Shown: piece by piece, positions 1-18,523 of the stretch | Layout of the letters: each line of letters starts with the position of its first letter | Numbering within the stretch: position 1 is the stretch's first letter | Notes under the pieces: model-generated | The model's input: the letters and a program-made list of their open reading frames with translations, nothing else | Told to the model about the DNA's origin: nothing | Database searches by the model: none | NCBI RefSeq assembly: GCF_036370855.1 | Contig: NC_088098.1 | Coordinates: 37,141,981-37,205,980, forward strand | From: Dromaius novaehollandiae | Lineage: Eukaryota > Chordata > Aves > Casuariiformes > Dromaiidae | Direction: 5' to 3' | DNA: 64,000 bases | Position numbers and translations under genes: made by a program

Positions 1-4734
<4,734 letters not shown>

Positions 4735-5274
4735 AGTGGCTGAAGGTTTTCTGTATGTGATTCAGTGATGCGCTCAGCCTTACTCAAAGACACTCCTAAG
4801 AGTGCGCTTTGGAAAGGGATCTGCAACCTTCAGAGCCAAAGGACTTTCCATTGCAACTTCTTTAGGCTATAAGCTTCATATGGCAGTTGCCATCTGTCAG
4901 GGCCAAGAAGGGGTTTTGTCAATATGCTCTTGCAGCTCTTCAAGTGGATGTCAATCACTGCCAAGCAAGGTGAAGCACTTCACTTATCCTCATGCAGCTG
5001 AGGTTGGCTTACATATTTTCTACAGTCCACAGAATTTGGAAGAGCAAGAAACTGGAATTAGAAGCTTAATCTACATCTACCAGTATGATGGAGCATTGTG
5101 GCTACTGTCTAAGCCTGGCACAAAGCACTCTGCAGTTTTTTGGCAGTGGTAACATGGATGAAATGAATGAATTCTGGTTTAGTATTTCACATGATCTCCT
5201 ATAGGATGTAAGATTTCATGGAAATATTTTGAAATGTTAAAAAAAAAATGTTTGAAGCATAAGACTAAATTTAA

Positions 5275-5280
5275 AATAAA
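5275..5280 (+). promoter_or_regulatory. TMEM19: AATAAA polyadenylation signal, TMEM19 (proximal)
   Basis: A canonical hexamer about 540 bases after the TMEM19 stop. A second copy lies at 5307-5312. Confidence 0.5.
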
Positions 5281-5420
5281 AACATACCAGTTTTTCCAGT
5301 AAGAAGAATAAATGTATACTTGTTTTATACAAATCCTTAGAATTCTTCAAATCTTTAGAATTTCCAAACTAAAAATTTTTATAAGGGTTGTTAGCACTGT
5401 TGTAATGTGGTACTTATCTA

Positions 5421-5426
5421 AATAAA
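5421..5426 (+). promoter_or_regulatory. TMEM19: AATAAA polyadenylation signal, TMEM19 (distal)
   Basis: A canonical hexamer followed within about 15 bases by a G-run and GTGTTTTTTT. That is the usual GU/U-rich downstream element, so this is the best-supported 3' end of the cluster. Confidence 0.6.
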
Positions 5427-8400
5427 ACAGTACAAATTTGGGGGGGTGTTTTTTTGGATTTTTTTTGAAATACGAACATCATTTCTGTAATATTTAGCAT
5501 GTTGACCAAACTATTCTCTGTGGGTTCTTTCTCAGTGGTGTAGTTTCTCTCCATTTTGTTTGGAGTTGCTTTTCAGTGATGATATTCTCAACCAAAGAAG
5601 CTACAGAGGTTATCTTTATAGTGAATGGGGAGAGTCTCATCTACAAAGCATTTCAAAATGGGAATTGAACTTTTAGTGCTTAGACTGCTATATTAGATGA
5701 GTTCATCTTTCACCATTAATTATAGAAGATATGGAAGTAACTTAGCCAGCACAGATTGTACTGAAAACTTAAGAATACCCTCTTAATAACCTCTGACTAG
5801 AGACATTCAGAAAGTAGGGCCTGTACAGTTAACTTAAAAAAACCTTTTTTCTTTTTAACTTAATAGATAAATGAGTATTTTACATTAAACATCAGATTTT
5901 TACAAAGATACTGTGTATTTTGCCTGTCTTAATTCACTTGGGTTATATATATGTCACCTTTTATGAGAACATTTAAAATTATAAAAACACCTTCTATTTT
6001 GAGTTTATTTGTTTGAAATCTGTTCTATATACATCTGGAAATTAGCACTGGAACTTGTAAACTGTATTATCCAGTTTATATATACAAGATTTCAAACTTT
6101 TCACAGAAGCGAAAGCTTTCAGAAAAGAATAATTTTGTGGCAGCTATATTTCAGTGTTCCTGTGGTAGGTGCAAAATTATGAAAGGAATATATGCACTTG
6201 AACTATAACTATGAACACATGAAGCTTTTATGCATTGATTTGATTTTAAACACAATCTTTTTGAAGATTTAATTAATACTGTTGTGATTTCTGGAATTAA
6301 TACACTGAATTTCTGTAAGGTAGTTTCTCTTTCAATTAAATAGCTTATATTTTTAAATACTTTTGATTCCTGAAACAAAATACATTTTCAGACACTGAAG
6401 TATACTTTTAGTCAACTTTTTACTAATTGGGTCGTACTTTTGAAATAGCTTACTGCAGTGAGAAAACATCTATAATTTTAAATTCATAGCAGCATGAAAT
6501 GCTTTCATCTGTTATATGAATTAATGTGATCTGAATGAACTGCTGCAGGAAGGACCTTCAAAGGCCATTATTCAGAATTTTATCTTTGTCATGTTTTCTT
6601 AGTGATGACGCTGAGTTGCTTTTGAAATTCCCACTCATAAATCTTCAGTATTCAGGGAGATCTGAGCACTCTGAAGAGGACAGTGTTTACTCTGGGCATA
6701 TTACATTGAGTTGGGGTATAGTTTATGCAAATTTTCTTACATTAAACTTGTTTCATTTAGTAGCCATAGAATTGTTAGTTTTGTTTTGTTTTTTTTTCTT
6801 TTGAGTAAGAGACACAGGGAGAAAGTTACAGTATGTGACTTAGTGCCTGTAAAGTGGTTTGTGTCTCTAAGAACAGTTATTGAGATCAGAAAGGAGCAGA
6901 CAGGAATACTACTTGTCCACATGATGCTTGGGAGAGACGGAAAATGCAGGAAGTAAAAGGGCAAGTGATAAAAAGAGGAGCTAAGATAAAAACAGAAGGA
7001 AATTTATGGAAGAGATTTGAAGGTGCCAAATAGGTCAATGCAGTAAGCAAATTTATTTTCATCCTTTAAAAAACATTTGAATATGTATTTTCTTTCAGAG
7101 CCATTGGTACATCTAGTTTGAGAAATCTGTCACTAATTTTCCTTTCATTCTGAAGTGGCACCAATATTTCTATAGCATTAAAAGGATATATTAGGTTTGT
7201 TTGGGTTTTTTTAACTTAAGAGTTAAAATTGTGAAGCATTGAATCTCATTCTTGGTGTGATTTTTTTTTAGATGTTATATGAGTTCAATTAAAAGCGAGT
7301 TTACCTATAGTTAGGACATAATTTATGCTTAATAAATTACATATATACTGCAGTCTCTGCATGAGAAATCTTTAGCCAGATTTGACTCAGGCTTGGTGTA
7401 TTGATCGTGAGTGTTTAAGGGTACTGGTATCACATCACTGATATTGAGAATTATTTTTGTAATTATTTTTATTTTACTGTTACAACTAGCTGACATTCCG
7501 AAGACCGACTTTTTTGATGATAAAGGGTTGAAATTTCCTAAAATACTGTTGATAGTTTACAGAAGCTGATTTGAGAACTAAATAAATGAGGCAGTAGATT
7601 GATGTTCATGTTAAAATCTGTTAGGACTGGATGTCACAGATTTGTAAGTAGGACTTGTTTTCCCTCTGTTCTTCTGACAGTGCTTTGGACTCCACCCAGC
7701 CTTTTTTAAACTTAATTATCTGGCATCTTAAATTGCAGTAAGTCACTCTTCTTCAAGCAGGAGTTAATCTACTTTGCAGAAAGTTTATTCAGTTAAAGCT
7801 TTGTAGGTACACCCCAATCTCTGCTTCTGGCAGTTCTGCCAGTGTTGCCAGGTGTTTTGTTGCTTCAAATCAGGACCAGCTTGTGCAAGTACCTCTGTGC
7901 CTTCCTGTGCTCCAAAGTAAGAACTGCATAACATCTTTCCATTTAAATGATGGTTTTATCTTGGGGGGTTTTGTGCAGCTCTCTGAATGATGTGCCCTTT
8001 GTAATGGGTAAGTAAGTGCAGGTACCTGAATTCACTCAGACTCTGTGGATACCTGCACTGCTCCCAGGCCTGGAGCCTCCTTTAGTAAATTTTAGTGTGT
8101 ATCCCAAATGAAGATGGTATACAGGAATGTAGAAATAAAGCTGTGAGGCAAATGACTGTTTCTGCCTGAGTACTCTGAAGTCTGTTGAGCTCTGAGTTAA
8201 AGCAAACTCCAACAGAGAATAACTTCCACCCGCCATGAGGAGCTAGATAAATATTACCACCTTGCTACTGCAGCCGGAACTAAATGTCAAAATTTTTCCT
8301 CAAAGCACATAATAAGGCAGATGCATTGGAAAGTAGAGGACCAAGGTTATGTGAGTTCTGACTAGAACATTTTCTATGAGACTGATACTATGAAGTAGTA

Positions 8401-11400
8401 ATGTTATGTAGTTGTCACTTTGAAAATGTCTTTAAAATAAATGTACCCTCTTTGTAGTAGAGCTTCTAGCAGGATTATTTGCTCTGTGGTGCTCTCAGAG
8501 CAGGGGCAAGCTCCCTTCCTAATCTGAGAGGCTGACTGAGGAATTTTGCTGAAATGTGGAAAAAACAGTCTGACCTGTGCTGAGGGAAGGGGTTTCCGGA
8601 AAGGGCAATACCACCAGCAGCAGACAACTCAGTCTGCAGGGAGCTACCTGGCTGGGCTCACAGAGCCACCTCTGAAACCTTGTGTAACTTGTTTGCCTCT
8701 TTCCTGCTGGTTGCTTTTTTGCAGCTTTGTTCAAACAAGTGTAAAACAAGATGAAACGCTGCAATGTGGTTGCCATCCAAATTGGGCTTGGAGGTTCAAA
8801 CTGACACCTTTAGCAAGGATGGTAACAGTTTAAAAGAAATGCAAATGCATTCTGCGTTTAAAGAACATATCGGTGGAAGGAAATAAAGCAGTAATGAAAG
8901 TGTTTTGGATCTCAGTATTTCTCAATATTCTCTAGCAACTTTTCAGTAACTGCATTTTGTAAGGACTTTGCAACAAAGCTAGGAAGGTAGAAGGGCATCA
9001 TAAAAGCTCATATTGGCCCTAGGAAGAAACGTCATGCATAGAATGCATAAGTATACATCAGTGCACAAACCTCTTGTTATAAAGGCCGAGCTCTGCACTA
9101 CAACCTTGCGTGGTTCTGCAACCTGTGGAGAACATACTGCTTTTTAACCTGCCTTTCAACTAACCTAACTGTAGGCTTCATGCTAGTTTTTGAATTCCCA
9201 AAGTGTTCATTTCTGTAAATGCATTGATTGACCTCTAGCCTTACAACCCAGCACAGCGGCACATTCTTAAAAGCATAAAAATCTCCATGAAACAGCCCAG
9301 ATCACTGCTTCTCATCAATACCTGCCTGCTAGCAGTCATGGGGGCAAGAGCACTGGCTACACTCTGTTTTTTCTTCTTCATGGGCTCTTACTGCAATGAC
9401 TTGTGCAGAGTTCAGCCCAGCGCAAGAAAAGTAGTGACCTTTATCATCCTGATTTTTTTTTACGACTACTCATTATCCTGATTCTTCGTTATTCCATTTG
9501 TTGACTTTCCAAGTCTTGAAATCATTCCACTGATGAAAGCTGCTGTCATTAAATGCTCTCCCAAAGTGATGGTACTTTGTCTGCTCTTCTGCCTGCACTG
9601 TATTGCTATGCCTTAAGCTACTAAATGCCTCTGGCTTTGCTACTCCCAATATCATCTTGCTGTATTAAGTGTTTCCTCCTAATACAATTTAAAATGCAAA
9701 AGTGAAAGGAGATGAGTTATGATGCATTGGGATAAGAGGCATGATTCACCTCTGGAGTTCTAGAATTGCTCTGATAGGTGCAGTAAGAAAAACAAGAAAT
9801 GTGTGTCAGAGTGAACATTGCAATGAAAAGCGTCTGCCCTAGAGGCCCTATAGTTAAACCATGCAAGCTGTGCCCCCTCCCCTGCAGAAAGACTAAAAAA
9901 GTGCCCAGAGCTATTCTCACAAGACAAAAATGGAAGTGTATTTTAATTTATTGTACTTTAGATCTTGAAGTTAAACAAACAAAAATATGCTCATATTGGG
10001 TTGCCTATAGATTTCTGAAAAAATACAACAATTAGATGGATTTAGTTTGCACTGGAATAACATGTATTTCACTTGGATTCAGAACTCATCTGAAATAACA
10101 GTGTAATCTAGATTTCAAGCTAAGTTTCTTTTTCTCTTCTCTCTAGCAAATCCCAGCCTTTTACCATATATTTGGATTTTTTCTACAACTAGTGGCCATC
10201 TATCTTCACTTACATACCTTTTTATATAAGGAATGGTCTTCATTCCTAAGGGATAACAACATAAAGTCATGAGGAGAGATCAAGGGATCAGCCAATAGAT
10301 AGTTCTGAAAATGCAGGGGGACCCGCTTTGTCCAATTCTTCCTGCAGATGTTTTTGCATTGAAGAGCACAAGGCTGATTAGCTTGATTACAACGGACTCT
10401 ATGTTTATTGACTTGTACTCCTAAATTCTACTTAAGCAAACTTCTCTGACCCAGTCTAGTGACTTTTACCACAAGAAATTTCTTCTTTTTGTTCACCAAA
10501 TTTTAGCATTTTCATAGCTAACATTATATTTCACTCTCTCACATAAAGTGAAAGACATACTGTATCTTAGATTTCCCCCCGCCCCCGTAATAAGGCAGTG
10601 TTGTTACCCTTCTGCTTTTCTTGAGATTTTTGAAAATATTGTTTCTATTGAAAAAAGTAAAACTTCCATGTGCCTTCTCAATACTTATGCTAAAAATTAA
10701 ACAAAACCATTATCTGCCATTTTAGACAATCCAGTGCTAAAGAACTTTTTAAATGGCCAAACTGAAAAGAAGAAATGGATTAATGCAACAGCTTGTGTTA
10801 TGTTAAAGAATTCAAATGAACATATCATGTAATGGCACCCTGAATTCCAGCAGGCACTTGATAATATTGATATTCAGCATATGAGCATTGCCCTGAAGAA
10901 TCGAAGGTATTAACAATTGACTGTCACTGACATTCATACATAGCAAACAGTAAAATATTTCTAGATTTAACAGGTACACAGAAAAGTGCTTTTTGATATC
11001 TTCTCTAATTTTCAAAAATTTAAACTGTCAAGACTGTAGTCCTCTCTAAGGACTAGCAATTTGCTGAAGTTAAAATTCTGCTGTTTTTATAATTTATTTT
11101 ACTTGAAAGGGACGGTCTTTTTCTTCATACCATTACCTTTAGTTCAAAAGTTCATACTTTTTGCCTGAGAAGCAAGCATTAACAACTTTAGCCCAAAAGA
11201 ATCTTTTAAAGTTCAAATGGAGTTGAAATTGTTTAAACTTACTGTTAAATCTATAATATCACTTAAATTCCCTTAAATGATGTCTGTATGCACTAGCAGA
11301 TCTACTTTAGTATTTAAATTAGAAGGTGAGAGAAAAAGGACTAGGATGGTAATGAATATGTATCAGTCTATACCATGTCTACATGGAATTTACAAATCCA

Positions 11401-11514
11401 AAAATGCAGTGGTATGTATATCCTGTATGCCATTTTGGGTTGTTATCACTCGTCCTTGACAATTACAATGACTAAAGGAATTTTTAGACTGTTAAATGTC
11501 TGCAACGTGAGAAA

Positions 11515-11566
11515 TGTCCTGTTTATCTTCTCCCATTATCTGTCCTGTTTATTTTCTCCCATTATC
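11515..11566. repeat. Two-copy 26-bp tandem duplication
   Basis: The unit starting TGTCCTGTTTAT and ending CCCATTATC occurs twice head to tail (11515-11540 and 11541-11566) with a single C/T difference. This suggests a recent duplication. Confidence 0.9.
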
Positions 11567-12590
11567 TGAAGAGTTTGGTTTTCTTCATCCCCTGCTCCCT
11601 TTATCTCTTTCTGGTTTAGTGACCTAGCTCTCAGCCCGGGATCTGCAGCTATTCTTCAATGCTTGTGAATGTGAATTAGAGGAACCACAGGAGAGCGACT
11701 CTGTTCATTAGCAGCAGGTACAAAGTTAGTGGCTGCACTTTTGCACATGGTGCAAGATTGATACATTCTGTGCAATAATTTTTCCTTTACTAGCACAAGC
11801 AGTTATTTAAAAATATTACCTGATGTTCTCTGGGGCCTATAATCTCTCCCTTCCCATCTGGGTTTAGGGAAAAGTGAAATGTAAAGCAATAAAAGCTGAC
11901 TGCTAGGGGTGAACGTTACAGAAAGCTGAGCTCCATGAATGCACTAGGACACTGAGGAGTGTTAAGATACCCTCTCCTGTATGAGAGTTTAGTGCAAAGA
12001 GATTCCTGTAGATTTAAGGCAATCCTAAGGAATCAGGTCAGCATCCTTCCCCAGAAGCCAACAATTGGTTCTGTGTGAGACAGTATCAGGACACAGCAGA
12101 CACACATCAGCACCAGGATTATTTTACTTGTCTACCCAGGCTGGCACAAAATAGGCCCTTCTCCCACTTTTTTCAGCTAGGAAAGCTGGCAAGCAGAAAA
12201 GCCAATTGGCTTTGCCAAGCCACCAGCACTTATATTGTCCTGTTTTTAAGCTAGAAATGATCTGTTCAATAATTCTTGCAAAGACTTCTGGTAACAATGA
12301 CAGCAGTTTTATCTCTACTATGCTAAAGCAGTCAATTTAAAGTGACACAGGCTGATTAAAGTTTTCAGCAGTCATTTTCAGCAGAATCATTTTCCTACAT
12401 CTTGTTTTCACCAAGAGATTTGTACAAATCTTTGCATAGGTGATAACACTACTTCAGTTCTACCAAAGTCAATATCATCAGATATTCTAGCACAGCCCTA
12501 GTTCATCTGTGCTTGATCCTGCTAAGTGGAGAGCAGCAAGATACAATCCAGCAAAATATTCAAGCAGACAGTTAATTTTAAACACAAGAG

Positions 12591-12627
12591 TAGCTCCACG
12601 GAGCTAGTACACCTAGGGGTGTACTAG
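12591..12627. repeat. Two overlapping perfect hairpins
   Basis: The first is TAGCTCC-AC-GGAGCTA (12591-12606). The second is CTAGTACACC-TAGG-GGTGTACTAG (12604-12627). Both stems are perfect, and the three bases CTA are shared between them. Confidence 0.85.
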
Positions 12628-13011
12628 TATTGTTTAAAGTTAGGCATACTGTGCACAGCCTCATCAGCAAGCAGGCAGCACCCTGCTCTGCATCGCCTGT
12701 GGATGTGCCCTGCTCCTGTGAGTAGCATCATTTAAGTGCATATGTAGTTGAAGGAATGAGTCATCAGTCACTTTCGTCTTTGCTGAATGGTGCTTAATCT
12801 TCAGACATCAAATAATGAATTCACAATGTTTATATTATTACTGCCATCAGCTCAGGTCATCCCACCTCAGCACAGGTTCTCCAGGTGAAATGGGCTTTTA
12901 CAAATAAGGCTGGAAACTTTTCTGAACAAGCAGTGACTCTCAAAACAGTGTGCCTAATATTTGTGTGCAAATACTCTCTTAGATATTGCTGCATATAGAG
13001 TATTTATGCAG

Positions 13012-13297
13012 GGGCCAGACTCTTCTCAGTGGTGCCCAGTGACAGGCCAAGAGGCAACCGGCACAAACTGAAACACAAGCAGTTCCAGCTGAACATAAGG
13101 AAAAACTTCTTTACTATGAAAGTGACTGAGCACTTGAACAGGTTGCCCAGAGGGGTTGTGGAGTCTCCATCCTCAGATATATTCAAAAGCTGCCTGGACA
13201 GGGTCCTGGGCAATGTGCTCTAGGTGCTTGAACAGGGAGGTTGGACTAGATGATCTCCAGAGGTCCCTTCCAACATCAACTGTTCTGTGATTCTGTG
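13012..13297 (+). mobile_element. CR1 LINE 3' end, truncated
   Basis: The sequence follows the avian CR1 3' region: GCCAGACTCTTCTCAGTGG, then GGTGCCCAGTGACAGG, CACAAACTGAAACACAAG, GTTGCCCAGAGGGGTTGTGG, GGTTGGACTAGATGATCTCC, and the ATTCTGTG terminal repeat. The 5' part is missing, as is normal for CR1 insertions made by incomplete reverse transcription. No intact ORF remains. Open frames on both strands here are fragments of the element. Confidence 0.93.
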
Positions 13298-13789
13298 CTT
13301 AACATCATTGCAGTAACACTGCTGGAAGAATTTAAGCCATGTTTCCATTATTGCTATGAGTCTGTGTGCTCACAGGATATGTAAGGGAAGCTCTGTGTCC
13401 TTAGAAACTTGCCATTTAATTCTGCTTGCCAAAAAGACTATTCGAATGTATTTCAACAACTTCTGAGTTTGGACTGTGACAGCAGGTCTGACTTGACTTC
13501 TACCACTGGCAACACTGGGGGTCAGTCTCTTGCAGCCCAGCTCACAGACTTCTGCTTCTACAGTACCATTAAAGGAGAGGAGAGGGAGGGAATTTCTACT
13601 ACCTTTTTGATCCTCAAGAACTTTAGTTTGCTTCCTTGAATTATTCAAACTCTTTTGGTTATTGCAAATAGCTTTTGTTCTTGCCTGAACTGGGAGTTTT
13701 GAGCTTTGTGGATCAGGTTCCTTAGGCAGTGCCCTAGAAGGACGGGGAGGCAGGAGGGTGTTTACATTGCCTAGTTTCATCATGTCGTT
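13298..13789. other. Intergenic, no recognised feature
   Basis: A 137-codon reverse-strand open frame at 13370-13783 shows no recognisable domain and has no partner exon. It is probably chance. Confidence 0.5.
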
Positions 13790-14290
13790 TTAGTTGCCTA
13801 GGTTAAGAGGTCAGCTTCCCCAAGATCCCTGGGTACCCAGAGGAATCACAGGCAGGTAGCAGCAGGAGTGAGGCTGCCCTGGCAGGGACAAGCCAGGAGC
13901 CATGGGTGCCCCCGCCACAGGCCAGGCAGATTAGGTGAGGTGAGGACCTGAGGACTTCCAGGGAGATCCATCCAGTTCACTCAGGAACATCAGGAGATGG
14001 GGCCAGAGACAAGACTAGAGACCAGGCTACAAATCAGGCCAAGGTCCATCAGACAGGACTGGAGGCAAGGCTACCTACCCCATAGGTCCAGAGCCCATCC
14101 AGCAAAACCAGCTGGTAAGCCAGGACAGCAGGGAACTAGGCACAGACACAAGCACACCTACGACAGCTCAGGCAAGGTCTGGGTGCCTCAGCCTGAGTTT
14201 ACCCAGAGCTCCCAGGCCACAGGCAGAGGGTGTCGGTGGGAGTCCTAGATGGGGCTGGACAGTACGATTAAGGCCTGTTCATGCACTCAG
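13790..14290. repeat. CAGG/CCAGG-rich block of unknown origin
   Basis: Composition shifts to GC-rich with frequent short variants of CAGG, AGGCTACCTA/AGGCTACAAA and GACCAGG. This looks like degenerate tandem or transposon-derived sequence. It directly follows the CR1 tail region. No LTR ends, ORF or CpG-island character is clear, so the class is left open. Confidence 0.4.
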
Positions 14291-17200
14291 AAACCTGAAA
14301 ATCACCCTAAACCAGAGGCCAGTTCAGATCAGGAGGTTAACTTAGGTGTTCTGAATCTTGTCCCCTTCCATGATGAACAACCTGTGAAGTCTGCAGAGGG
14401 ACAGTTCAGCTCCTAACTAAGACACTTGAAAGCAGAAGCCCAAAGCTGGCTATTTGAATACACTCATCGGTGATACGCATAAGGTGTAAATAGACAGCAG
14501 AGAAATCTCCTTGTACAGGTAAGCACTGTATTCTCATATACAAACGGCCTCCTGCACCAGAGGTCCTCTTTTATAAATTACATACTGGGGATAGGCAGAC
14601 ACTGAAAGAGTGGTGTAACCTAGGACAATTTGGCTGTACTGACATGAGGACCCAGGTAGGCGTCATGCAGAATCAAGAGATCACGGATGGTTCCTTGATA
14701 TCCTCATTCCTCGTCACTGAAATTACTTAGTGATTTATAATGAAGTGTCTGGTACTGATGACATATATGGATTGTTGCAATGAAAAATCCCACGGAGTTT
14801 AGTGAAAAGAGTAAATGTTCCTACTATTTTCTAGATGAATTACATTCTGGCTACATGCTGTCTCATTAATAAGTGTTCTGGTAGCTTTTAAGTTTACAGT
14901 GCTGTTCATTTCTTTCTCCTCAACTTTTCTGCACTGCAGGTTATACTGTAACTTCCTTTCACTGCGATTCTTTGATGTCTGATCATTTTATCCTCCGGTG
15001 AAATTCCTCTGTTTTGTACAGCAGCATAGATCAAAGTTGACAGCAAGCCAGGGAATCTTCAATAAAAAGGGTAACCTAAGAATCAGTCATTCTCTTTTCA
15101 GTATTAACCTTTGGACAGTAGTTAACGTCATCTATACAAAATAAAGGCTGTTTCCTGAAAAGCTCCATGAAACATTTTTTTTCTTTTATTGCTATGCCAA
15201 AATCATAAACCTTCTAGTTTTACAGAACCCTTTTTTACAGCTCTTGTTCCTGATCTGCTCAGACCCATGACCTCCCTTTGCAGTACTTCCTCTGCATTGC
15301 TGCTCCTCTAGGCCCTCATATTGTAGATATAAACATTGCTGCCTTGAAGCTGAGAAGGTCTATCCTCTCTTTGGATAGAGAAAATTGCTGTGCACAGAGG
15401 AGAGCGAGTGTTATTATAGCATACTTGCAGCATCAGACAGACCTTGTCATTTTGTTGATGTATATAAGCAGCTGTTTTATGTTTCCCCATGGAAACAGTC
15501 AATTCAGACAAGCAGTTCATTTCAGCCTTCACCTTTTAAACAAGCTCTTTATACTGACAGATGATTTTCCTCAGGTCTTCCTTTATGAAGCTAATGGACT
15601 GTGGGAAAAACAGAACCCAAGAAATTGCTCACATTGTCCTGGAGAATTCAGTATTACAGCTCAATGGAAAAAGAAGTGGAAACTAGTCATCACCTATAAT
15701 CTCAGACCTTTGATTTTTCTAGAATGCCTCTCCTGAAATAGGATCCTTCTCTAACTCCTCCCAGTCTTCCTCTAACACTAGTGAGAGCTGTCCTGTGTGA
15801 AAGTGAAGTATGGACCCACCAAAATGGAGCCTGAGGCTTGAAGGCACTGGCTTGTTGTCTGTAATTCCCATGGCTGAGCCTGGGCAGTTAGGAGATGACC
15901 TGCACACAGTGGAAGTTTCTCAACCCACATAAGTTAGTAGCTGAATTCCCTGAAGCTTTAGAGCTCCTATCGTTACACTGCTCCGCAGCTGAAAAGTCAA
16001 AGAGTAGAGGAGTGAGACTTGACAGAGCTGGAAACTTTGCAGTGCCTGTTATGTAGCATTTTAAAACTTCTACCTTGCTTTCATCACCAGAGTGACAAAG
16101 ATGACTGAACCTAGCCTGTATCCCTTGGAGATTCACAGCATTCAGCTTGCAGTTGTCTTCATCTTGATAAGGACAAGGTAGATGAGAAAGTTCCACCATT
16201 TATACTATCTGTCGCTGTTACATGAGACAAGAAGGCTATGCTGCAGTGTGTGTACTCAAGGACTGAAAGTGAGAAATGTGGTTTGTCAGCCTTTCCCTCA
16301 GCAGTCACCTCATGAATTCCTCCAGGTGAGTTGCACAAAACACAGCTGAATCAGATCAGATAGAGCTCCGCCAAAATGACAGCCATCCCTGGACTGAATT
16401 ACCTATACAACAAACCCATTTTAACAATAAAGACTGGTATAGCAATTCTTTACCTTGCTTGCTCTGGAAGCACTAGTGCTTTGTCTGATTCACTGCATCT
16501 GATGATGGAAAGTTGGGTGCTGTGATTTCTCCTCCTGACATCTCTTTTCTATCACTGTGCCATCACTTCAGCCCTCTCTCTGCCACAGCCACCCCCCAAA
16601 AAAAGCAAAACTATTGGGAGCAGAATTAGTGCTTAAGAAGATTGGACTAAGCCTGGGGAGTCAAAGTCATGTGTTTGCATGTGTGGGCACCAAATGTCAG
16701 ACATGTTGGGTATCACAGAGCAAATAGAGATCTTTAACCACATCTTGCCTCAACTCTCTTCTAAGTGTCACATAACTTTATTTTCAGATATGTACTATGT
16801 CATTATGTTATTTCTCTTAGATGTGCCTCCCACTGTCTTGCAAAATGAAGCATTTGTCTTTTATGTGTAGGTGAGCTTTTGACTTGTTGCTGCTAATTTA
16901 GAGCATGTGTTTTCCTCTCATTGCATGAGGATAGAGGAGATCATCATGAAAGAACAGAGAGGAAGACAAAGGTTAAAGAAAGGGAAATGAAAACTGGCAG
17001 TGTGTAAAGAAGTCACTTCTGTGAACTCTGAACAGTACTTTAGAAGTGTTAAGAAACCTATCTGAACTACATGGGGAGATGTAGTGACCTAATAGTAATT
17101 ACAATACTATATTTGTAATACAATTCCCTGTTTCAGAATACAGAACCTTCTTTTTTTGCAGTTCAGTTATCACCATTTGGCATACCTAAACTGGGAAAGG

Positions 17201-18496
17201 TCTCTTAATCCAGTTACAGGTCCTCACGGCAGTTATATTTGTACAATTATGCTAATGTATTTCCTAGCACAGAAGCTGGGATAGATATAGATATATCTAA
17301 TAGGTCTGGCATAAGGACCTTCTGGATGAGCTTAGTGAATAAGACAGATTGAATTTCTGCCTCCAGCACTCCCAGGAATTTTCTGTTTTTCTGCAACTCT
17401 TGTCCATTGGTAGGTGTATATCACACATCACCCACAAATAAAAGTCTATTGTAGTTCTCTGTTTGAGCCACTCGCTAATTTAAGCTAAAAGAACTCCAGT
17501 GTTTGGTTCTGGTATTCTAGATCTCTGCCACCTACCAAACAAGCTAATAGCCCTCACTATAAGTGAGAATTTAAGTTTTCCAGAAAATGCTTTCATTTTT
17601 TTTCTTTTTACTTCCTGGGATAAAAATATTTAATGAGAAAAGGAAGAAATTTTTTCACAGAAAATATTTATGATGGTTTTCAGCAAAATGTTTAATCCTA
17701 AAATATTTCCACTAGAAAAGAATTAGGCTTCAATTCAAAAGTGCTGTCAGGCTTTCTCATGGAGAAGGTGCTGAACTTGAAGTTGTATGGTCTGCACACT
17801 TGGGTTAGCTGAAATTCCCCATCATACCCTGTGGTTTTCCTCTGAACAGAGGAAACAGTGCATGCAGTATCTTGCACATGTTATAGAGGTCAATGGGCCC
17901 ACAGGAGGAACCCAGGTATCAAAGAGAGGTGGGATATAAAATAAGTAAATTTGCGCTGCAGCCTTGGAAGCAACCCTATTCAAAACAATTCTGCAGGTTC
18001 TTTGAAGGAGCAGGAGAGAGAAAAGAATTGCAACAGCAGTTGTGGAGAGGTAAGGCAACTTGAAGCCTTAACACAGAACTTGTTATTCGCACAGGTAAGT
18101 GTGTTCATTAGTTATAAAACACTCCCTTAAGCCTTTGTTTGAATGGGCATGCACATTTTAAACGAACGACAGAATAAGTGGAAACTAGCTTGACTACAAA
18201 ACATCAGTAAAAAGTTTCATTCGTATTAATCATACTAGCCATGGTTTCTGTGCATTGCCAGGTGAAGCTTTTAAGTAGTTCTGTTCAGATAGCCAAGTTT
18301 ATTCTATGAAACAGTTCAAGATTTTAATGTGATCCTGGTGGGAATTTTCACCTTGTAAAAACAGTGCATAGTTCAAAATGGATAACATATGTTACACTTT
18401 CCCCTAGCTTGCAACAAAAAAAACCTTGCTTTCCTGCCTGCAATACTCACTGAATTGAGCGAATTGGACTCCCACCAAGCCTGGTAGGCTGTGGGG

Positions 18497-18523
18497 AAAA
18501 AAAAATAAAAATAAAAATAAAAA
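18497..18523. repeat. (TAAAAA)n simple repeat
   Basis: An A-run followed by three TAAAAA units. Confidence 0.9.

Larger units (their letters stand above)
4735..5450 (+). other. TMEM19: TMEM19 3' untranslated region (proposed)
   Basis: This is the stretch between the stop codon and the last clustered polyadenylation signal. An open frame at 4802-5152 lies here but shows no recognisable protein and is not read as coding. The true end depends on which AATAAA is used. Confidence 0.6.
5451..13011. other. Intergenic, AT-rich
   Basis: No exon of a known gene, RNA gene or clear transposon is recognised. Scattered AATAAA hexamers (for example 7581 and 8436) could mark longer TMEM19 3' ends, but this cannot be decided from sequence. 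A 26-bp tandem duplication sits at 11515-11566 and a pair of abutting palindromes at 12591-12627. Confidence 0.6.

Noticed and set aside
4802-5152. 116-codon open frame after TMEM19
   Set aside because: Lies in the TMEM19 3'UTR, starts at a non-ATG codon context and shows no known domain.
13004-13223. Overlapping open frames on both strands at 13.0-13.2 kb
   Set aside because: They are fragments of the CR1 3' end, not genes.
15278-15736. 152-codon intergenic open frame
   Set aside because: No domain, no promoter or CpG island, AT-biased composition. Consistent with chance.
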